From assembly GCA_003416985.1 (NCBI GenBank), contig QVIN01000018.1:1-64000 (forward strand): DNA of 64,000 bases, written 5' to 3'. This DNA is from Duganella sp. BJB480. Its GTDB lineage: Bacteria > Pseudomonadota > Gammaproteobacteria > Burkholderiales > Burkholderiaceae_D. A program made the position numbers and the translations under genes. Each line of letters opens with the position of its first letter. Positions within the stretch are counted from its first letter, which is position 1. Of this stretch, positions 16,209-24,294 are shown one piece after another. The notes below the pieces were generated by a model. That model did not search any database. It was not told the DNA's origin and was given only the letters and a program-made list of their open reading frames with translations.

Positions 16209-17498
16209 ATGGAACACTATTCCCAAGCCGTCCCTATGCCGGGTGGCCAGAGCCAGACCGGCGGCAACACCGGTCCGCTGATCATCGTCACCATCCTGTT
16301 CTTCATGTGGGGTCTGCTGACCTCCATGAACGACGTGCTGATCCCGCACCTGAAGGCGGTCTACACGCTGACCTACGTGCAGGCCATGCTGGTGCAGTTC
16401 TGCTTCTTCGGCGCGTACTTCATCGTCTCGCTGCCGGCCGGTATGCTGATCAAGAAGATCGGCTACCAGAACGGCGCCGTCGCCGGCCTGACCATCGCGG
16501 CCGCCGGTTGCGCGCTGTTCTACCCGGCGGCGACCAGCGGCTATACGCTGTTCCTGATCGCCTTCTTCGTGCTGGCGGGCGGTATCACGGTGCTGCAGGT
16601 GGCGGCCAATCCCTACGTGACGGTGCTGGGTGATCCGCAGACCGCCTCCAGCCGCCTGACGCTGACCCAGGCCTTCAACTCGCTGGGCACCACCGTGGCG
16701 CCCACGCTGGGCGGCATGTTGATCCTGGCCGGCGGCGTGATGAGCTCCGCCGACATGGCCAAGCTCACCACCGAACAACTGGCGGCCTACCATGCCACCC
16801 AGGCTGGCAGCGTGCAAGGCCCGTATCTGGTGCTGGCCGCGGCCTTGCTGGCACTTGCCGTGCTGTTCGCGCTGGCGCGCCTGCCGAAGATCGTCGACGC
16901 CGAACAAGCCGGCGGCGAAAGCGCCGGCTGGTCGGCCGTGCTGCAGCACCGCCATCTGGTGCTGGGTGCGGTGGCGATCTTCCTGTACGTGGGCGGCGAG
17001 GTCAGTATCGGCAGCTTCCTGATCAACTTCATCGGCGACGCCAAGGTGGCGGGCCTGTCGGCCGCCGATGCCGCGCCCTTCGTCAGCTACTACTGGGGGG
17101 GCGCGATGGTGGGCCGCTTCATCGGCTTCGCGGTGATGCGCTACGTCAGCCCGGGCAAGGCGCTGGCCTTCAACTCGGCGGCGGTGATCGCGCTGGTGCT
17201 CACCGCGATCTTCAGCGGCGGCCATCTGGCGATGTGGGCGCTGCTGGCGGTCGGCCTGTTCAACTCCATCATGTTCCCGACCATCTTCTCGATGGCGCTC
17301 AACAAGCTGGGTCCATTGACCGGCCAGGGTTCGGGCGTGCTGTGCATGGCCATCGTCGGCGGCGCGCTGGTGCCGTTCGGCCAGGGCCTGCTGGCGGACA
17401 CCATGAGCCTGCAGATGTCCTTCCTGGTGCCGGCGGCCTGCTATACCTTCATCCTGTACTTCGGCCTGAAATACGCCGACATGTACTCGGATAAATAA
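16209..17498 (+). CDS. MFS sugar:H+ symporter (FucP/GluP family)
   Basis: A 429-residue, 12-helix permease of the fucose/glucose–galactose symporter family. The opening ITILFFMWGLLTSMNDVLIP and the QVAANPYVTVLG segment after helix 4 are characteristic. It probably imports glucose released by the exported GH3, with proton coupling. It starts 20 bases after the GH3 stop with an AGGAG site and ends the operon before a strong hairpin. The sugar could also be galactose, fucose or N-acetylglucosamine, but the neighbours favour glucose. Confidence 0.92.
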   Translation: MEHYSQAVPMPGGQSQTGGNTGPLIIVTILFFMWGLLTSMNDVLIPHLKAVYTLTYVQAMLVQFCFFGAYFIVSLPAGMLIKKIGYQNGAVAGLTIAAAGCALFYPAATSGYTLFLIAFFVLAGGITVLQVAANPYVTVLGDPQTASSRLTLTQAFNSLGTTVAPTLGGMLILAGGVMSSADMAKLTTEQLAAYHATQAGSVQGPYLVLAAALLALAVLFALARLPKIVDAEQAGGESAGWSAVLQHRHLVLGAVAIFLYVGGEVSIGSFLINFIGDAKVAGLSAADAAPFVSYYWGGAMVGRFIGFAVMRYVSPGKALAFNSAAVIALVLTAIFSGGHLAMWALLAVGLFNSIMFPTIFSMALNKLGPLTGQGSGVLCMAIVGGALVPFGQGLLADTMSLQMSFLVPAACYTFILYFGLKYADMYSDK

Positions 17499-17503
17499 CT
17501 TGC

Positions 17504-17538
17504 TGCGGCTATACACACCATGGGTATAGCCGCATTCT
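17504..17538 (+). terminator. Terminator of the beta-glucoside operon
   Basis: A perfect 11-bp stem (TGCGGCTATAC / GTATAGCCGCA) with a 9-base loop is followed by a pyrimidine tract, five bases after the MFS stop. Confidence 0.75.
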
Positions 17539-17658
17539 CCTTCTGGCAAACCTGCTGAAACCTCTGCTGAAATCTACTGAATTGAACTTCACTGTGCTCC
17601 CGCTGTCTAACTCAGTAACGGGAAGTGGAAATCAGTAGGTTCCAGTAAGGAGAACAGC

Positions 17659-18126
17659 ATGGTTGCTACAATGAGTGTGAACGTCTCCCCCTCCACCGTG
17701 TTCGCGCTGATGGAACGGCTGCGCGATTCCGGCATGTCCATCGATCCCGCCGAAGCCATCGACGCCGCGATTCGCCAGTGGCTCGCGTCCACGGCGGCCG
17801 CGCCAGAAATGGCACCGCGCGGCTACCAATGGAAAACGCTGTTCCTGCCTGAGGGCACTTGGCTGCGCATGGCCTATCGCAACGACCAAGAATACGCGAT
17901 CGTCGAAGGCGATCACATCATGTACAAAGGCCGCTCCGTTTCGCCCAACCAATTTGCCAGCGGCTACGCGGACAGCGTACGCAATGCGTGGCAAGACATC
18001 TACATCCGCATGCCCGGCGAGAAAAACTGGAAACGAGCCAGCATACGCCGCAGCAGTACACCGCGACCTGCCCCCCGGCCAAGGCTGGACAGAGCCCGAA
18101 CGCAGAAAATTCCGCTTCCGTCTTGA
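17659..18126 (+). CDS. RAMA-like domain protein, probably frameshifted at its 3' end
   Basis: A 155-residue protein with a strong AAGGAG site. The N-terminus (about 1–45) looks like a ribbon-helix-helix segment. Residues ~55–125 resemble the RAMA/DUF4357 DNA-modification-associated fold (YQWKTLFLPEGTWLRMAY, YAIVEGDHIMYKG, NAWQDIYIRMPGEKNW). After about residue 130 the reading turns into an Arg/Pro-rich string unlike a domain end. In the next frame a protein-like tail (LPPGQGWTEPERRKFRFRL, ending ...DVAFD) continues to a stop at 18145. A single-base indel near 18045–18065 would join them. Either a sequencing error or a recent mutation; the natural product is probably about 160 residues. Confidence 0.7.
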   Translation: MVATMSVNVSPSTVFALMERLRDSGMSIDPAEAIDAAIRQWLASTAAAPEMAPRGYQWKTLFLPEGTWLRMAYRNDQEYAIVEGDHIMYKGRSVSPNQFASGYADSVRNAWQDIYIRMPGEKNWKRASIRRSSTPRPAPRPRLDRARTQKIPLPS

Positions 18127-18240
18127 AGACGTCGCCTTCGACTGAGCGTTGCCGCTTTTTTGATTTTTTGATCTGGCGCATGGATATCGCGCCTCAAGAT
18201 CCGCACTATCATGGCACTGACATACACAAAGGACAGTGCC

Positions 18241-19812
18241 ATGAGCAACACCATCAAAGCATATCTGGTCGGCGGCGGTATCGGTTCGCTGTCCGCCGCA
18301 GCCTTCATGATCCGCGACGCCGGCATCGACGGCCGCAACATCACCATCTTCGAAGCGCTGCCGCTGGCCGGCGGCAGCCTCGATGGCGGCGGCAACGCGG
18401 ACACCGGCTACACCCTGCGCGGCGGCCGCATGCTCACCACCGACAATTACGAATGCACCTGGGACCTGTTCAAGAGCATCCCCTCGCTGGAACACGAAGG
18501 CCAGAGCGTCTACGACGAAACGGTGGCCTTCAACAAAATGCACAAGTCGCACTCGCAGGCGCGCCTGGTCGACCGCAACCGCTTCCGCGTGAACGTCGAG
18601 TCGATGGGCTTCAGCATGCAGGACCGCACCGAGCTGCTGGCGCTGGCCGAAGCGGACGAGGAAAAACTGGGCGACAGCGCCATCACCGACTGGCTGTCGC
18701 CGGAATTCTTCGACACCAAATTCTGGTACATGTGGGCCACCACCTTCGCCTTCCAACCATGGCACAGCGCCGTGGAATTCAAGCGCTACCTGCATCGCTT
18801 CATGATGGAGTTCTCGCGCATTGAAACGCTGGCCGGCGTCAAGCGCACCGTCTACAACCAGTACGACTCCTTCGTGCGCCCATTGCAGCACTGGCTGCAG
18901 CAGCAGGGCGTGCAGGTGATCCGCGACTGCAAGGTCGAAGACATCGGCCTGTCGGAGGAGGGCGGCGCGCTGACCGCCACGTCGCTGCGTTGCACCCGCA
19001 ACGGCGAGACCACCATAATCGACGTCGGCCCGCAGGACCTGGTGTTCTTCCAGAACGGCTCGATGACCGACGCCTCCAGCTTCGGCAGCATGCACAGCGC
19101 CCCGCCCAAGCTGGACAAGCGCGACAGCCAGGGCTGGGCCTTGTGGGAAAAGCTGGCGGTCGACCGTCCGCAGCTCGGCAACCCGGCCGTCTTCAATTCC
19201 AGCATCCCGGAATCGTGGTGGGAGTCGTTCACCGTCACGCTGAAGGACCCGGCGTTCTTCGACAAGATGGAACAGTTCAGCGGCAACGTGGCCGGCACCG
19301 GCGGCCTGGTGACGTTCAAGGATTCGAACTGGCTGCTGTCCATCGTGCTGGCGCACCAGCCGCACTTCGCCGGCCAGCCGGAGGGTGTGCAGGTATTCTG
19401 GGGCTACTCGCTGCATCCCGACCGCGTCGGCAACTTCGTCGCCAAGCCCATGGCCGATTGCACCGGCGAGGAGATCCTGCGCGAGCTGTGCGGCCACCTG
19501 AATTTCGACATGGAGATCATGGCCAAGGCCAACTGCATCCCATGCCGCATGCCCTACATCACCAGCATGTTCATGCCGCGCTTTAAGAGCGACCGTCCGC
19601 TGCCGGTGCCGCCCAACTCGCGCAACCTGGCCTTCGTCAGCCAGTTCGTCGAAGTGCCGGAGGACGTGGTGTTCACCGTCGAATACTCGGTGCGCGCGGC
19701 GCAGATGGCGGTCTACCAGCTGCTCGACGTCAAGCGCGAAATACCGCCGGTCAGCCACCACGACCAGTCCATGAAAGTGAAACTGGACGCCCTCGTGAAG
19801 GCATTCCGGTAG
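18241..19812 (+). CDS. ohyA: Oleate hydratase (FAD-dependent fatty acid hydratase)
   Basis: A 523-residue enzyme that adds water across the cis-9 double bond of oleic or related acids to give 10-hydroxy fatty acids. The N-terminal FAD motif is GGGIGSLSAAAF (residues 8–19), followed by the family segments IFEALPLAGGSLDGGG and GGRMLTTDNYECTWDL, and later WSTTF-type and FVSQFVEVPEDVVFTVEYSVR blocks near the C-terminus. ATG 18241 follows AAAGGA; the Met ten codons upstream in frame is less likely. Single gene, convergent with the following locus. In other bacteria the enzyme detoxifies unsaturated fatty acids or alters host lipids. Confidence 0.93.
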   Translation: MSNTIKAYLVGGGIGSLSAAAFMIRDAGIDGRNITIFEALPLAGGSLDGGGNADTGYTLRGGRMLTTDNYECTWDLFKSIPSLEHEGQSVYDETVAFNKMHKSHSQARLVDRNRFRVNVESMGFSMQDRTELLALAEADEEKLGDSAITDWLSPEFFDTKFWYMWATTFAFQPWHSAVEFKRYLHRFMMEFSRIETLAGVKRTVYNQYDSFVRPLQHWLQQQGVQVIRDCKVEDIGLSEEGGALTATSLRCTRNGETTIIDVGPQDLVFFQNGSMTDASSFGSMHSAPPKLDKRDSQGWALWEKLAVDRPQLGNPAVFNSSIPESWWESFTVTLKDPAFFDKMEQFSGNVAGTGGLVTFKDSNWLLSIVLAHQPHFAGQPEGVQVFWGYSLHPDRVGNFVAKPMADCTGEEILRELCGHLNFDMEIMAKANCIPCRMPYITSMFMPRFKSDRPLPVPPNSRNLAFVSQFVEVPEDVVFTVEYSVRAAQMAVYQLLDVKREIPPVSHHDQSMKVKLDALVKAFR

Positions 19813-19821
19813 GACGCTATG

Positions 19822-19846
19822 CTCTCCGTGTCCACCACACGGAGAG
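19822..19846. terminator. Hairpin between convergent genes
   Basis: A perfect 10-bp stem (CTCTCCGTGT / ACACGGAGAG) with a 5-base loop lies between oleate hydratase and the convergent membrane-protein gene. No T-run is present, so termination strength is uncertain. Confidence 0.5.
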
Positions 19847-19881
19847 TGTCCATGATTGCCTGCACCGGCCGATGGCGGCAT

Positions 19882-20346
19882 TCAGGCTAGAACGCCCATC
19901 AGCTTCTGCATCGGACTCAGTTCAATCAGCGAGTCCGGCTCGTCGATTTCCATGACGACGTCGTTATAAGCCACCGCGCGCAGTGGTTCCACTTCGATCG
20001 TGTCGGACAGGCGCGCCTCGTCCAGCATCTGCTGGAGCGTTGGCGCGTCCAGCACGTTGAGTTTTGCCAGCAGCGCGCCATACTTGCGCACGTCCGCATC
20101 GTTGGCGGCGATTTTGTCGGCTGGCCGTATCGCCAGATTGAGGCAGCTGAACACCGCGAACACGGCCAGCAGCCAGGCGGATGGAATCAGCATCTGGGCG
20201 GCCAGCGCCGCGACCGCGCTGCTGCCGGCCAACAGACTGAAGAAAGTGAGCGTGGTCTGTATCCGGCGATAAAACCGGGCTGTGCGCTGGCATAGGCGCT
20301 GGGCGTAGCGCAAATTGAACTGCAATTCTTCCTTGATCTCATCCAT
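19882..20346 (-). CDS. Two-helix membrane protein, SLATT-like layout
   Basis: A 154-residue protein. A charged N-terminal helix (about 1–30) leads into two close membrane spans (residues ~32–50 and ~55–70: TLTFFSLLAGSSAVAALAA and SAWLLAVFAVFSCLNLAI) and a long soluble C-terminus. This resembles the SLATT arrangement of 2TM effector proteins and some phage accessory proteins, but I see no SMODS, SLOG or other defence partner. ATG 20346 has an AAAGGAA site; residues further upstream in the frame belong to the overlapping region of a small upstream gene. Family assignment is tentative. Confidence 0.75.
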   Translation of the reverse strand: MDEIKEELQFNLRYAQRLCQRTARFYRRIQTTLTFFSLLAGSSAVAALAAQMLIPSAWLLAVFAVFSCLNLAIRPADKIAANDADVRKYGALLAKLNVLDAPTLQQMLDEARLSDTIEVEPLRAVAYNDVVMEIDEPDSLIELSPMQKLMGVLA

Positions 20347-20348
20347 GA

Positions 20349-20471
20349 CTATTTCCTTTTCTTCAAAGGTCCGCGCGCCGGCGGCTGGGCAGGGGCGGGC
20401 TTGCGCCGCTTGCGTTTGCGCTCGGGCGCCGGAAGTAGCGGAAAGTGGGATTTTGGTTCGGGCAGTTTCAT
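20349..20471 (-). CDS. 40-residue highly basic peptide
   Basis: A short ORF whose stop codon is two bases before the ATG of the 2TM protein, so the two are probably co-transcribed and translationally coupled; the downstream ribosome site lies inside the end of this ORF. The peptide begins MKLPEPKSHFPLLPAP and then carries a KRKRRK cluster and a Lys/Arg-rich end, about one third Lys plus Arg. A plausible AAGG site precedes it. Such a peptide could bind nucleic acid or an acidic partner. Coding is inferred from the tight spacing; no homologue is recognised. Confidence 0.5.
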   Translation of the reverse strand: MKLPEPKSHFPLLPAPERKRKRRKPAPAQPPARGPLKKRK

Positions 20472-20646
20472 TGTATGCCTTGCGGCGCCACGATGGCGGG
20501 CGCACGGCATCAATCATGCGGCGCTTTTAGCGGCGCACGCTGCGGTAGGTCAAACGTGCGGAGCGGACTGGTGGTGGGGGCAGCCTCGGCATTCGACGCG
20601 GGCTCGCCGCATATGGGTGTTACCATGGCCGCTCACCAGGAGTCCC

Positions 20647-21270
20647 ATGCCCATCGAACTCCCCGCCGCGCCAGACGGCCTGCATCAACTGACGCTCGAT
20701 GGACTGGCCTTGCACGGCTGGTCTCAGCAGAACCTGTTCCTGTCCCATGACTTGACGCTGGCCCTGGCCGCCGAATGCCGCGCCGGTGCGGCCGCTGGCG
20801 CGCTGGCGCTGGCCGCTGTCGGCCGCGGCGCCGCGCAGGCGGTGCGCGCCGACGTGCGCGGCGACCGCATCCTGTGGCTGGAAGCCGGCCAGTCCGCCGC
20901 CTGCGACAGTTATCTGCTGGTGATGGAAACCCTGCGCCTGGCGCTGAACCGGGAATTCTTCCTGGGCCTCGACAGCTACGAAAGCCACTACGCGCTGTAC
21001 ACGCCCGGCGCCGCCTACCGCAAGCACCTGGACCGCTTCCGCGACGACGACCTGCGCACGGTGTCGGTGGTGATTTACCTGAACCCCGACTGGCTGCCGG
21101 AGCAGGGCGGCGCGCTGCGCCTGCATCCGCTGGACGCGCCCACCCGCGACATCGCGCCCATGGGCAGCCGGCTCGTGCTGTTCCTGTCGGCCGACATGCC
21201 GCATGAAGTGCTGCCCGCCACGCACGACCGCCTGTCGCTGGCCGGCTGGTTTCGCCGCCGGCCGCATTAA
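20647..21270 (+). CDS. 2OG-Fe(II) oxygenase (prolyl-4-hydroxylase-like)
   Basis: A 207-residue dioxygenase with a C-terminal double-stranded beta-helix. Iron ligands are His127 and Asp129 (KHLDRF) and His186 (MPHEVL); Arg195 (HDRLSLAGW) should bind 2-oxoglutarate. The SYESHYALYTPGAAYRKHLD stretch is typical of the SM-20/EGL-9-like bacterial group, whose targets include ribosomal proteins and EF-Tu. The start at 20647 follows AGGAG; the longer open frame upstream overlaps the divergent small gene region. It probably stands alone. Confidence 0.9.
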   Translation: MPIELPAAPDGLHQLTLDGLALHGWSQQNLFLSHDLTLALAAECRAGAAAGALALAAVGRGAAQAVRADVRGDRILWLEAGQSAACDSYLLVMETLRLALNREFFLGLDSYESHYALYTPGAAYRKHLDRFRDDDLRTVSVVIYLNPDWLPEQGGALRLHPLDAPTRDIAPMGSRLVLFLSADMPHEVLPATHDRLSLAGWFRRRPH

Positions 21271-21279
21271 CAAACGCGC

Positions 21280-21747
21280 TTACAGGAAACGGTCAAGGAT
21301 TTTCTTGCTGTGCTTGTCCAGTTCGCGCACATCGCGGATCAGGTAGTGGATGCCGTGGATGTCGGAGATCAAGAGCGTGTCCACCGTCAGGCGGCGGATG
21401 TCCTCCTCGCCGCGCAGCACGAACTCGGTGTCGCCGCGATCGGTCGCCACCGACCATGTGCACGGCGTGGCGAAGCTGGTCACGCTGTTGATGCGCGCGA
21501 TCTCCGGCATGAACTCGCGTCCCGTCAGCTCCTCGCGCACCAACTGCTCGACGGCCGCCGGCAAATCCTCGATGCGGTCGATCCAGCCCACTTCCTTGCC
21601 GTCGGTGCTCACCAGCGCGATCCCGTCGTCCGGCGCCTGCACCGGGAAGGCGCGCACCGGCGCCACGCTCTCGTGCACCTCGCCCTCGGCGGTGGTCAGC
21701 ACCAGGCGGCCGAAGGGATTGCGTGTCAAATTAAAATTCGTCGTCAT
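21280..21747 (-). CDS. DUF1854 protein, cyanophycin-associated
   Basis: A 155-residue soluble protein of the DUF1854 family, recognised from FNLTRNPFGRLVLTT near the start and DIHGIHYLIRDVRELDKHS near the end. Members are consistently found beside a specialised ABC exporter and cyanophycin synthetases in betaproteobacteria; their biochemical role is unknown. It lies 12 bases downstream of the ABC gene in the same operon and is probably a cytoplasmic partner of that transporter. No catalytic motif is visible. Confidence 0.88.
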   Translation of the reverse strand: MTTNFNLTRNPFGRLVLTTAEGEVHESVAPVRAFPVQAPDDGIALVSTDGKEVGWIDRIEDLPAAVEQLVREELTGREFMPEIARINSVTSFATPCTWSVATDRGDTEFVLRGEEDIRRLTVDTLLISDIHGIHYLIRDVRELDKHSKKILDRFL

Positions 21748-21759
21748 GTTCTTGTTCTC

Positions 21760-24033
21760 TTAATCTTTGCTGCCGCTGTCGTCGAGATCCGTGTCGACGT
21801 TGCGGGCCTGCGCCTGGTACAGGCGGTAGTAGGCGCCTTCGCGCGCCATCAGGTCGTCGTGCGCGCCTTCCTCCACCACCACGCCGCGGTCGAGCACCAC
21901 CAGGCGGTCCGCCTTCTGCAAGGTCGACAAGCGGTGCGCGATGGCGATCGTGGTGCGGCCCTGCACCAGGTTCTCCAGCGCGCGCTGGATCTCCTTCTCG
22001 GTCTCGGAATCGACCGAGGACGTGGCCTCGTCGAGGATCAGGATCTTCGGATCGATCAGCAGCGCGCGCGCGATCGAGATGCGCTGGCGCTCGCCGCCGG
22101 ACAAGCCTTGTCCGCGCTCGCCCACCATCGAATCGTAACCCTGCGGCAGGCGCAGGATGAACTCGTGCGCGTGCGCGGCGCGGGCTGCGGCGATGATCTC
22201 GGCGCGCGTCGCCCCCGGCTTGCCGTAGGCCAGATTCTCGGCGATGGTGCCGAAGAACAGGAACGGCTCCTGCAGCACCAGGCCGATGTTGCGGCGGTAG
22301 TCCGACACCGCGAACGAGCGGATGTCCACGCCGTCCAGCATGATCGCGCCTTCCGACACGTCGTAGAAGCGGCAGATCAGGTTGACCAGCGTCGACTTGC
22401 CCGAACCCGAATGGCCCACCAGCCCGATCATCTCGCCGGCCTTGATGTCGAGCGAGATGCCGCGGTTGACGGCGCGGTTCCCGTAGCGGAAGCCCACTTC
22501 GCGCAAGGTGATGTTGCCGTCGACCTTGGCCAGCTTGACCGGGTTGGCGGGCTCCGGCACCGACGACACGTGGTCGAGAATGTCGAAGATGCGCTTGGCC
22601 GCCGACGCCGATTTCTGCGTCACCGAAACGATGCGGCTCATCGAATCCAGCCGGCCGTAGAAGCGGCTGGAGTAGGCGATGAAGGCCGACAGCACGCCGA
22701 CCGTGATATGTCCCTTGGACACCTGGTAGATGCCGAACACCCAGATCACCAGCAAGCCAAGCTCCGTCAGGAACGACACGGTCGGCGAGAACAGCGACCA
22801 GATTTTATTGAGCTTGTCGTTGACCGCCAGATTGTGCTTGTTGGCGGTGCGGAAGCGCGCAGCTTCGCGCGACTCCTGCGCGAACGCCTTCACCACGCGG
22901 ATGCCGGGGATGGTATCGGCCAGCACGTTGGTCACCTCGCCCCACACGCGGTCGATCTTCTCGAAGCCGGTGCGCAGGCGGTCGCGCACCACGTGGATCA
23001 GCCACGCGATGAACGGCAACGGCAGCAGCGTGAAGATCGCCAGCCACGGATCGATCGAGAACAGGATCACGCCGGTCATGATGATCATCAGGCAGTCCGA
23101 CGCGAAGTCCAGCAGGTGCAGCGACAGGAACACGCAGATGCGGTCGCTCTCGCTGCCGATGCGCGACATCAAGTCGCCGGTGCGCTTGCCGCCGAAGTAT
23201 TCCAGCGACAGCCGCAGCAGGTGGTCGTAGGTCTCGGTGCGCAGGTCGGCGCCGATGCGCTCCGACACCAGCGCCAGCACATAGGTCTTGCCCCAGCCAA
23301 GTATCCACGCCAGCACCGCCGACCCCACCAGGCCGGACATGTACAGCGCCACCAGCGAGGTATCGACCGGCGCGCCGTTCTGGTACGGGATCAGCACCTT
23401 GTCCATCAGCGGGATGGTCAGGTAGGGCGGGATCATGTGCGCGCCGGTCGACAGCAGCATCAGCGCGAAGCCGAAGCCCAGCTGCAGCTTGTACGGGCCG
23501 GCGAAGCGCCACAGGCGGAACAAGGTCCACGTGGACGGCGGCGTGTACACCACCTTGGTGCAGATCGGGCATTCCTCCTGCTCCGGCTCCAGCGGCGCCT
23601 TGCAGCTGGGGCAGACGTTCTTTTCCTCGCGCACCACCGGCACGCCCAGCGCATGGCTGTCGCGGTGCGCGTTGAACTGCTCGACCAGGCGGATCGCCTG
23701 CAGGTTCTGGCCCAGCGTGAAGCGCCAGGCGCCAAGCCGGCCGCCGTTGTTGACCAGCTCCAGATGGCCGACGCCCGCGTGGTCGTGGTGCTTGAGCGCC
23801 AGGTCCTTAGCGAAAGGCCAATGTTGCCAATCCGCGCGGCCCGGCGCGCGGGCCAGCACGCCGCGTTCGGTGACGACAATCACGCCCTTGGAAAAACGAA
23901 GTTGTTCATCCAAGTCAACCTCCAGGGCACTTACCGCGTTTTCCCCTTGGGAAAGTTGTGCCTGCACCTCGGAACGCCAGCGCTCGGGAAGCTCGCTCTG
24001 GCTGGTGTTGGAGGAAAGTTGTTCTGTTGTCAT
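21760..24033 (-). CDS. Cyanophycin-associated ABC exporter with N-terminal zinc ribbon
   Basis: A 757-residue half-transporter. Residues 1–135 form a soluble beta-rich region (VIVVTERGVLARAPG...) unlike ordinary exporters. A zinc ribbon follows with Cys141, 144, 155 and 158. The six-helix exporter domain spans about 180–480. The nucleotide-binding domain has Walker A GHSGSGKST, signature LSGGERQR and Walker B ILILDEATSSVD. A homodimer is expected. It is transcribed with DUF1854 and divergently from two cyanophycin synthetases. Start 24033 follows GGAGT. Whether it moves cyanophycin breakdown products, arginine or aspartate derivatives, or anchors granules is not known. Confidence 0.9.
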   Translation of the reverse strand: MTTEQLSSNTSQSELPERWRSEVQAQLSQGENAVSALEVDLDEQLRFSKGVIVVTERGVLARAPGRADWQHWPFAKDLALKHHDHAGVGHLELVNNGGRLGAWRFTLGQNLQAIRLVEQFNAHRDSHALGVPVVREEKNVCPSCKAPLEPEQEECPICTKVVYTPPSTWTLFRLWRFAGPYKLQLGFGFALMLLSTGAHMIPPYLTIPLMDKVLIPYQNGAPVDTSLVALYMSGLVGSAVLAWILGWGKTYVLALVSERIGADLRTETYDHLLRLSLEYFGGKRTGDLMSRIGSESDRICVFLSLHLLDFASDCLMIIMTGVILFSIDPWLAIFTLLPLPFIAWLIHVVRDRLRTGFEKIDRVWGEVTNVLADTIPGIRVVKAFAQESREAARFRTANKHNLAVNDKLNKIWSLFSPTVSFLTELGLLVIWVFGIYQVSKGHITVGVLSAFIAYSSRFYGRLDSMSRIVSVTQKSASAAKRIFDILDHVSSVPEPANPVKLAKVDGNITLREVGFRYGNRAVNRGISLDIKAGEMIGLVGHSGSGKSTLVNLICRFYDVSEGAIMLDGVDIRSFAVSDYRRNIGLVLQEPFLFFGTIAENLAYGKPGATRAEIIAAARAAHAHEFILRLPQGYDSMVGERGQGLSGGERQRISIARALLIDPKILILDEATSSVDSETEKEIQRALENLVQGRTTIAIAHRLSTLQKADRLVVLDRGVVVEEGAHDDLMAREGAYYRLYQAQARNVDTDLDDSGSKD

Positions 24034-24125
24034 CGTGCTGCGTACTCCGGTGGCGAAAAGGTGGAACAAAGGTGGAACTAGTCGGCGTTGCGACTGATGC
24101 AAGCGCTTTATTTACGGTATTCTGT

Positions 24126-24165
24126 CACTGGTCACATCCTTGACAGATATCAAGGAAAACCAGTG
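24126..24165. promoter_or_regulatory. Nested palindrome in the cyanophycin divergent promoter
   Basis: An inner inverted repeat (TCCTTGA, 6-base gap, TCAAGGA; 24137–24156) is enclosed by an outer one (CACTGG ... CCAGTG; 24126–24131 and 24160–24165). It lies in the 261-base gap between the ABC/DUF1854 operon and the cphA operon, where one regulator could control both. The TTGACA inside it could also be a -35 box. Confidence 0.55.
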
Positions 24166-24294
24166 TTTTGTTGGCGGCAAGTATAACGCACGCGCAGGGT
24201 GGGCCAAATGCAATTTGGCCGCCGGCGGTGGTACAGAGGTTAAAATACGGCGCGGGCTGGCCACGGCTGATAACAAAGATACAAGAATAGAAAC

